DNA of 18,636 bases. Origin: JANPII01 sp031424915. Lineage in GTDB: Bacteria > Pseudomonadota > Alphaproteobacteria > Rickettsiales > Midichloriaceae. The notes beneath the pieces were generated by a model. It was not told where the DNA came from. It ran no database searches and was given only the letters and a program-made list of their open reading frames with translations. Position numbers and translations under genes: made by a program. The first letter of the stretch is position 1. The number at the start of each line of letters is the position of its first letter. Shown here piece by piece: positions 14,501 to 18,636 of the stretch. The stretch is from positions 1 to 18,636 of the forward strand of contig JANPII010000116.1 in assembly GCA_031424915.1 (NCBI GenBank). Direction: 5' to 3'.

Positions 14501-15337
14501 ATGGAAGCAAGTAGTTTAAGTTTATTAGATGTAATGGTATTAACAGTACTAGGTATTTCCGCTATATTTGGCATGTTTCGAGGATTTATTTCCTCAGTAC
14601 TTTCATTGGTTGGCTGGTTCTTCTCTATATATTTGACTTATAAATTATATCCGAGCTTAGCAACATTTTTCATTAATGAAGCCAAAGAAACAATGGGAAT
14701 GATGTTGCTTGGGCATGTTATTTTGTTGGTTTCACTACTTATCTTTTTCTCCGTACTCAATACAGCTATGCTTGCTGCTACCGGACCTCTGAGGACAGGT
14801 TTTTTGGACAATATATTTGGCTTTCTCTTCGGCTGTACGCGCGGTATGATCATAATTGCCTGTTTTTATATGGTAATTGTGGGCTGCGCCAATTTAAGTG
14901 CAGGCCGACCTATCTTGTTGGATGATAGCAAAGAGCAAATGCCAAAATGGCTTATCCATTCTTATACTTATACTCTAACGCAGGCAAGCAAAGCTCCCCT
15001 CTTAGCTATATTACCTCAAACGATGCAAACCGGGCTGCGCGACGCATATGTTGACTTAACCAACAAAGGACTAGATGAGCGCTTTGTTTCATATGCAATA
15101 GATGAAATGAAGCAAGCAATCTCTCTACAAGATCGAATTGAAATTGAGTCGTATCGCGAAGCTAACTCTATGCGAAAGTCACAATTTACTCTGGAAACCG
15201 AAATAATTGAGAAACTACTGGAAGCCTATGATCGTGGTTTATCTACAGGAACCGTGGGCTCAGTGGATCCCAAAGAGCTAGAACGTTTGCGTCAAGTGCT
15301 TAAACAGCGGCAAACTCAAATGAGTCCGGACCAATAG
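14501..15337 (+). CDS. cvpA: CvpA family membrane protein
   Basis: From the ATG at 14501 the protein has 278 residues. The open frame extends 33 codons upstream into radA, but that part is a shadow of radA and lacks similarity. The N-terminal half (to about 165) has four membrane helices and the CvpA signature: LLDVMVLTVLGISAIFGMFRG, LSLVGWFFSIYL, the DNIFGFLFGCTRGMII block. The C-terminal ~110 residues are a charged, helical cytosolic tail. CvpA proteins are linked to envelope homeostasis and, in E. coli, to colicin V export. A GGGGAT stretch gives only a weak ribosome site, so translation is probably coupled to radA. The symbol is by family; the E. coli protein is shorter. Confidence 0.88.
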   Translation: MEASSLSLLDVMVLTVLGISAIFGMFRGFISSVLSLVGWFFSIYLTYKLYPSLATFFINEAKETMGMMLLGHVILLVSLLIFFSVLNTAMLAATGPLRTGFLDNIFGFLFGCTRGMIIIACFYMVIVGCANLSAGRPILLDDSKEQMPKWLIHSYTYTLTQASKAPLLAILPQTMQTGLRDAYVDLTNKGLDERFVSYAIDEMKQAISLQDRIEIESYREANSMRKSQFTLETEIIEKLLEAYDRGLSTGTVGSVDPKELERLRQVLKQRQTQMSPDQ

Positions 15338-15359
15338 AAGATTCCATGTAAAGGTCCAT

Positions 15360-15405
15360 CTTGCTTCAAATGCTCACTTATTTCCTAAGCTTGGTATTAT
15401 ACCAA
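15360..15405 (+). repeat. Dispersed repeat, copy D
   Basis: This reads CTTGCTTCAA, ACTTATTTCCTAAGC, then TTGGTATTATACCAA. The last 15 bp are a perfect palindrome around a central T (15391-15405). It matches copy A at the CTTGCTTCAA end and copy C at the CTAAGCTTGGTATT end. It lies between convergent cvpA and the membrane-protein gene at 15502. Confidence 0.85.
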
Positions 15406-15504
15406 CTCTCAGCTAAAACAGTACAAGGAGCGACAAGCGATGTGTAGTAAAATCTACATGAGCGAGGAGCGATGCTGTAATCTTTTAGCTGAGACTTGGT
15501 ATTA
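15397..15504. repeat. Palindromic element at the cvpA / membrane-protein junction
   Basis: Outer arms ATACCAACTCTCAGCTAAAA (15399-15418) and its near-inverse TTTTAGCTGAGACTTGGTAT (15483-15502) enclose two GGAGCGA/GAGCGAGGAGCGATG-type arms around a small TGTAG/CTACA hairpin (15442-15457). The right end contains the TTA that is the stop codon of the minus-strand gene. It may also act as a bidirectional end signal. Confidence 0.75.
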
Positions 15505-16317
15505 CATAGCTGGTGCTAACTGCCAGCCGCATATATTCTCTGCTATAACATCGCGTAGTTTCATAAAAGGCGGTTCGACAATCAATGCAAGGCTATAACT
15601 TATTATGATATGTGCGACTATATTAGCAGCGGGGTGCAAAGTTATGCCTAGCCATAATTCTAAAGCTGTAACAGCTAAAGGGACGCTCTTTGCCCCTAAT
15701 ATACCAACTCCCATACCATATATACAATCTGTAGCAAAATTATAAACCCATTCTTTGCCCATTAGGTATCTACCAGTCTTAAGGTCATCTTTAGATAGCA
15801 GTTTATTGCCAATAATTATTTGTGTTAAGTAAAACAGGCATATTAGAGATACGCCACCACTAAGCCCACTTATTGCCAACGTGCTTATGGGCAACGCAGA
15901 AGTGCTTAAGACGCATGATAGTGCATAGCTGCTTATTAAACCTATAGTTCCTGCAATTGGATATGTTTGATAATGAATGCGTAACATTTGCTGAGATTGA
16001 CAAATTTGCTGTAATTGCATATGTATTGCAGAAGAAGCTAAGCCCATGAAACCTACTAGCAAGCCAGATTGTAACAAGGCTATCCCAATTTGTTCTAATG
16101 CAGCTTCCACACTCATCAACGCAACTTGAGGCCACACCACAGAAACGATATATATGCTTGCATAGACCCCAGCAGTGCTAGAGATGGCTACCATAGCGGT
16201 TGTACCGAGTAGGGGCAGGATAATAATATAGGGCCTAATATAAATAGGTTGTTGATTTATACGGAATTGAGCTTCAGATGCCAGTGGATGAATTATAGAA
16301 GGGGCGGGATTTTGCAT
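15502..16317 (-). CDS. Polytopic membrane protein of unknown function
   Basis: The protein has 271 residues. After about 27 polar residues there are roughly six hydrophobic segments (about 28-62, 75-97, 120-138, 142-170, 198-225 and 230-250). A polar, glutamine-rich stretch (100-118, QLQQICQSQQ) sits between the second and third. I recognise no family. The ATG at 16317 has no clear SD. A TATAAT about 38 bp upstream lies inside a partial copy of the dispersed repeat. Its stop codon also lies in a palindromic repeat, so the gene is bracketed by repeats. It resembles the membrane protein at 4679 only in style (small, Ala/Ser/Ile-rich, many helices). It is probably lineage-specific. Confidence 0.75.
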   Translation of the reverse strand: MQNPAPSIIHPLASEAQFRINQQPIYIRPYIIILPLLGTTAMVAISSTAGVYASIYIVSVVWPQVALMSVEAALEQIGIALLQSGLLVGFMGLASSAIHMQLQQICQSQQMLRIHYQTYPIAGTIGLISSYALSCVLSTSALPISTLAISGLSGGVSLICLFYLTQIIIGNKLLSKDDLKTGRYLMGKEWVYNFATDCIYGMGVGILGAKSVPLAVTALELWLGITLHPAANIVAHIIISYSLALIVEPPFMKLRDVIAENICGWQLAPAM

Positions 16318-16339
16318 ATCTGCTTAGCGGTGTATATCT

Positions 16340-16372
16340 GAAGTGATTTCCTAGAATTATACTAACAATTCA
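16340..16372 (+). repeat. Dispersed repeat, partial copy E
   Basis: This retains GAAGTG, the core ATTTCCTAGAATT and TATAC, so it is closest to copy A. On the minus strand its core contains TATAAT, about 38 bp before the membrane-protein gene at 16317, where it could serve as a -10 box. Unlike the other copies it lies between two genes on the same strand. Confidence 0.5.
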
Positions 16373-16401
16373 GCAGGCTGTATACTAAAAATCTTTGAAC
16401 A

Positions 16402-17100
16402 TTATTTTTTACATAATAGGCTTAATAGCGCTTCTTCTGTAGGCTCTGGGGCTATTAACACTTGCAAAAATGGCAGGTTTTGCAATTCTTGTGCAACCTT
16501 TGTGCTAATAGCAATTGCTATTATATTTCTGAGCAATGATATCATGTCTCCTCTATTGATTAGCTGGGTGAATAGGCATGCTGCTTGACTAGAGTAAAAT
16601 AGCACTACATCAGCCTGAGCAAGTAAAGGGGAGGGCAGATCAAATCTAGGCAGAGCTTGGTATACTACTAGCTCCTCTGCTACAATATCTTTGGTCCTTA
16701 GGGCAGCTACAATATTAGTGGTTATTTTGTGACCTCTTAAATATAGCGCTGGTTGATTTATGGACACAAACTGAGTAGTCATATGTTTTAGCAATGCATT
16801 TACATTAATTGCTTCGAATGCAACTCGAAAACCTTCAGACTGGAGTGCAACAGAAGTGGTGTGCCCTACTACATAACATAATCCTGTCCAATTGCTATTG
16901 CCGAACATATCAAAGGCAGCAGACAGCGCATTTTGGCTGGTCAAAATCAAGCCATTATAGTAATCTGTATCAACGAATTTTCCTACCACAGGCTTAATCT
17001 CAAACAGAGGCAATAGCATAGCTTGTAGGCCCAATTCTGCTAGTCTTTGTAGGGTACGTGTGGCTTGCGTTTTAGGTCTAGTAACCAACACATTTTTCAT
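16402..17100 (-). CDS. hemD: Uroporphyrinogen-III synthase
   Basis: HemD closes and inverts ring D of hydroxymethylbilane to give uroporphyrinogen III, the branch point of heme. The protein has 232 residues, close to the family's usual ~240-250. HemD is poorly conserved, but the pattern is clear: VLVTRPKTQATRTLQRLAELG at the start, LPLFEIKPV, LILTSQNALSA (the TSxNA block), YVVGHTTSVAL, LYLRG, VVYQALPRF, a VVLFYSSQAACLF block and APEPTEEALLSLL at the end. The two-domain layout fits. The start overlaps the smr stop by 4 bp (ATGA), so the two are translationally coupled. hemC is not in the window. Confidence 0.93.
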   Translation of the reverse strand: MKNVLVTRPKTQATRTLQRLAELGLQAMLLPLFEIKPVVGKFVDTDYYNGLILTSQNALSAAFDMFGNSNWTGLCYVVGHTTSVALQSEGFRVAFEAINVNALLKHMTTQFVSINQPALYLRGHKITTNIVAALRTKDIVAEELVVYQALPRFDLPSPLLAQADVVLFYSSQAACLFTQLINRGDMISLLRNIIAIAISTKVAQELQNLPFLQVLIAPEPTEEALLSLLCKK

Positions 17101-17603
17101 CTCCTGTGCCTCCTCAATAATATATATACTGCCCCCTCGCCTCCATCACGTGGAGTTGCAGGACAAAAACGTACTATTTTGGCACGCAATGAGGATTGGT
17201 TCAGCCAGATTGGCAACATAGAGCGGATCTGCCTTCTCCCATTTTCTGAGCGCTTACCCTTACCAACGATTAATAACACAAGGCGTAATTCTTCAGAGTA
17301 AGCTTTCTGGATAAATTGTAGCAATTTCTCATATGCCTGTTCCAATGTGTAATTGTGTAGGTCTAATATGCCATCAATTGGATATTCCCCTTTATCCATC
17401 TTCCTTCGAAGGTTGCGGTCTATATCAGCCGTACCACCGCATATTAAGACGGATGAAGGAAGGGATTGGGGCTCAACAAATGGCAGGTCACGTTGTCTAA
17501 TTTTGACGTCTTTAGCAGGTTTATTCTCGCCGCAAGCCTGTGTTCGCGCTAGGGGCTTTAAACCCTTAATAAATTCCTGCCATATGTCATGATCAGTAGT
17601 CAT
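17097..17603 (-). CDS. Smr-domain protein (Smr/MutS family)
   Basis: The protein has 168 residues. The first ~75 are a variable arm of the type found in alphaproteobacterial stand-alone Smr proteins (DIWQEFIKGLKPL). Residues about 78-165 form the Smr domain: LDLHNYTLEQAYEKLLQFI, LLIVGKGKRS (111-119) and a closing DGGEGAVYILLRR (153-165). Smr domains bind branched DNA or RNA and several cut nucleic acid, some of them mRNA at stalled ribosomes. The conserved LDLH and GKG motifs are present, so activity is possible; the target is unknown. It lies downstream of the predicted 6S RNA and is coupled to hemD by a 4-bp overlap. No SD is visible at the ATG. Confidence 0.93.
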   Translation of the reverse strand: MTTDHDIWQEFIKGLKPLARTQACGENKPAKDVKIRQRDLPFVEPQSLPSSVLICGGTADIDRNLRRKMDKGEYPIDGILDLHNYTLEQAYEKLLQFIQKAYSEELRLVLLIVGKGKRSENGRRQIRSMLPIWLNQSSLRAKIVRFCPATPRDGGEGAVYILLRRHRR

Positions 17604-17642
17604 GGTATATAGTTTAGGTTATTGTTATAAATATGTATACAG

Positions 17643-17801
17643 GTGTGAGCTGACTTGGCCGTTAGTGGCGATAAACTACAGGCCCTAAAGTTAAGGTGGG
17701 CACCATGTAGTCGATAAAACGATATCGACCAGAGACAGTTCCCCTGTAGTATGCTATCGGCCCTGGTTTAATCGCTACTCTACTCGCACCAGCCAGCCCA
17801 C
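17643..17801 (-). ncRNA. ssrS: Predicted 6S RNA
   Basis: This minus-strand RNA of about 160 nt lies directly downstream of zapA, the classic place for 6S RNA, the RNA polymerase-binding regulator. The 5' end GTGGGCTGGCTGG pairs with the 3' end CCAAGTCAGCTCAC, with G-U wobbles. A second helix pairs AGTAGCGATTAAAC with the inverse GTTTATCGCCACT, and an apical stem GTCGATA/TATCGAC caps the middle. Together they give one long rod interrupted by an unpaired centre, as expected for 6S. A promoter (TTGCAT, 17 bp, TAATCT) predicts a start at 17801-17802, exactly where the terminal stem begins. Identification rests on position, size and fold; I cannot confirm it by covariance. No clear T-rich terminator follows. 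Confidence 0.78.
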
Positions 17802-17808
17802 GGCTATT

Positions 17809-17837
17809 AGATTACGCTTTTTCTAAATGAGATGCAA
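17809..17837 (-). promoter_or_regulatory. Promoter for the predicted 6S RNA inside zapA
   Basis: On the minus strand, TTGCAT (17832-17837) lies in the last codons of zapA and TAATCT (17809-17814) overlaps its TAA stop, with a 17-bp spacer. The predicted start coincides with the first base of the RNA's terminal stem. The -35 lies in the octamer TCTTGCAT shared with rpmE and dnaK. Confidence 0.65.
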
Positions 17838-18135
17838 GATTTTCTATATAGCTTGCTATTTTTTCAATAGTCGTTGCTAATGAATGATTAGCTGCTTGTA
17901 TTTGATTTTGTGAGTGTTGTTCTAACTCCACTACTCTAGTTTGTAACTGCTCTATTTCTTCTTGTAATAAGATTGCAGTCAAAAGCAATATCTTACTATC
18001 AAAAGTATTATGGCTACTGTGGTGCACTGCTGCAGCACGTTCATTAACCTTAGCGGCCAAGAGCTGTAGCTTTTGAGGATCATCACAATTAAAGCTAAAA
18101 CATGTGTTTTGGAAATATATCTCTACTGTGTGCAT
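17812..18135 (-). CDS. zapA: Cell division protein ZapA
   Basis: ZapA binds and bundles FtsZ at the division ring. The 107-residue length and layout fit. An N-terminal globular part has HTVEIYFQNTCFSFNCDDPQKLQLLAAKVNERAAAV, including the family's DD-x-x-xLxxLAxxVNxR block. It is followed by the ILLLTAILLQEEI helix and a long C-terminal coiled coil (about 55-105). Its start overlaps the end of the upstream coiled-coil gene by 13 bp. The 3' end doubles as the promoter of the predicted 6S RNA, an arrangement that puts the -10 across the stop codon. Confidence 0.93.
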   Translation of the reverse strand: MHTVEIYFQNTCFSFNCDDPQKLQLLAAKVNERAAAVHHSSHNTFDSKILLLTAILLQEEIEQLQTRVVELEQHSQNQIQAANHSLATTIEKIASYIENLASHLEKA

Positions 18136-18512
18136 TTGTTCCTCTGTGCTATTGCCTTAAATTCTTTTATAGACAATGTTACGGGGGATATATCGTCTTG
18201 AGAATCATTGTTGCTGGCTTCATTATTAGGTATGGTTTTTTCCAATTCCGGAACCTTTGAAGTGGCAGGAGAGTAATTAGCACGCGGCATAAGTACTGGC
18301 TCTTGGTTAGCCCGGCTCGTAACCAGCTGCTCTTGCAATCTAAGTAGCATATTGACTTCAGATTGAAGGTTATGATTAGTTGCTTCTAATTCCACTAATT
18401 GCGCTCGCATATCTGTTCGCTCATCTATACAGCCTTCTATTATTTTTTCTAATTGCACCAACGCCTTTTGCAGTCTCTGTCTAGCGCTATCTATTAAGTC
18501 ACTCATTGCCAT
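18123..18512 (-). CDS. Coiled-coil protein upstream of zapA (DUF4164-like)
   Basis: The protein has 129 residues. The N-terminal ~65 residues are a long coiled coil (ARQRLQKALVQLEKIIEGC, then MRAQLVELEATNHNLQSEV) with a leucine heptad. A low-complexity acidic stretch rich in Asn, Ser and Pro follows (about 75-110), then a short end, LSIKEFKAIAQRNKC. Small coiled-coil proteins commonly sit directly upstream of zapA in alphaproteobacteria (DUF4164 type), and a divisome role is likely from context. The family name is tentative. The start ATG GCA ATG AGT has GGAG 5 nt before the first ATG, so the first is preferred. It overlaps zapA by 13 bp. Confidence 0.8.
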   Translation of the reverse strand: MAMSDLIDSARQRLQKALVQLEKIIEGCIDERTDMRAQLVELEATNHNLQSEVNMLLRLQEQLVTSRANQEPVLMPRANYSPATSKVPELEKTIPNNEASNNDSQDDISPVTLSIKEFKAIAQRNKCTQ

Positions 18513-18636
18513 TCTTTCTCCATACTTTTTTGTAGCCCCTTATAAGGGAACGCATAACGTTACATCCATGTCATCCCAAGATATCAGGTAAGCCTATCAT
18601 AACGCAAAAATTGACAGTTTGGATGCGCGTGAGTGT
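18513..18636. other. Upstream region of the coiled-coil-zapA unit
   Basis: No gene is seen in these last 124 bp. A perfect 12-bp palindrome CCCTTATAAGGG lies at 18537-18548, about 25 bp before the ATG. The only promoter pair I could find on the minus strand, TTGCGT with TATCTT at an 18-bp spacing, is weak. Confidence 0.4.

Noticed and set aside
17604..17811. tRNA gene or tmRNA in the gap after zapA
   Set aside because: There is no GTTCGA-type T-loop and no acceptor arm with CCA context; the fold and position fit 6S RNA much better.
1..18636. CRISPR array, transposase, phage or toxin-antitoxin module
   Set aside because: No regularly spaced repeats, no transposase or integrase motifs and no toxin family were seen on either strand; the repeats present are dispersed palindromes.

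Overview
This window comes from a moderately AT-rich bacterial chromosome. It is most likely an alphaproteobacterium with a host-associated, Rickettsiales- or Holosporales-like life style. The cues are a cysteine-free alphaproteobacterial L31, a ZapA / 6S RNA / coiled-coil neighbourhood, a P44/Msp2-like outer-membrane barrel, an ankyrin-repeat protein, a secreted pentapeptide-repeat protein, and palindromic intergenic repeats of the kind that litter rickettsial genomes. No marker pins down the genus, so the taxonomy is an inference.

Layout. 1-787: gatB (cut by the window start) behind rpmE, both minus. 788-915: a divergent promoter region shared with dapF (plus). 1848-2651: secreted outer-membrane barrel. 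2941-5251 (minus): an ankyrin protein with its own near-consensus promoter, downstream of an unknown polytopic membrane protein. 5553-6818: exported pentapeptide-repeat protein. 6875-9568 (minus): dnaK then yciB, separated by a compound palindrome of about 200 bp. 9711-10883 (plus): a YdcF/ElyC-like protein, then a DUF4177-like protein with a small membrane protein. 10935-11921: rluD (minus), divergent from a small one-helix membrane protein. 12527-15337 (plus): dedA-radA-cvpA behind a long structured leader. 15502-16317 (minus): a second unknown polytopic membrane protein. 16402-18512 (minus): coiled-coil gene, zapA, a predicted 6S RNA, smr, hemD.

The housekeeping genes cover translation (GatB, L31, RluD), chaperoning (DnaK), repair (RadA), division (ZapA, YciB), meso-diaminopimelate supply (DapF) and tetrapyrrole synthesis (HemD). 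Between them sit lineage-specific surface and effector-like genes: the barrel, the ankyrin protein, the pentapeptide protein and the two membrane proteins.

Four structural observations stand out. (1) A dispersed repeat of about 40 bp with core TTATTTCCTAG lies at three of the four convergent gene junctions, and twice its end supplies the TAA stop of the minus-strand gene. (2) An excellent 6S RNA candidate follows zapA, with its promoter buried in the zapA 3' end. (3) Three minus-strand promoters (rpmE, dnaK, 6S RNA) share the octamer TCTTGCAT at -35. (4) The ankyrin protein carries an N-terminal region with a possible His/Cys permuted papain-like dyad.

No tRNA, rRNA, CRISPR array, transposase or phage gene was seen. 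No complete new defence or metabolic system is evident; the most novel material is the effector-like ankyrin protein and the repeat family.
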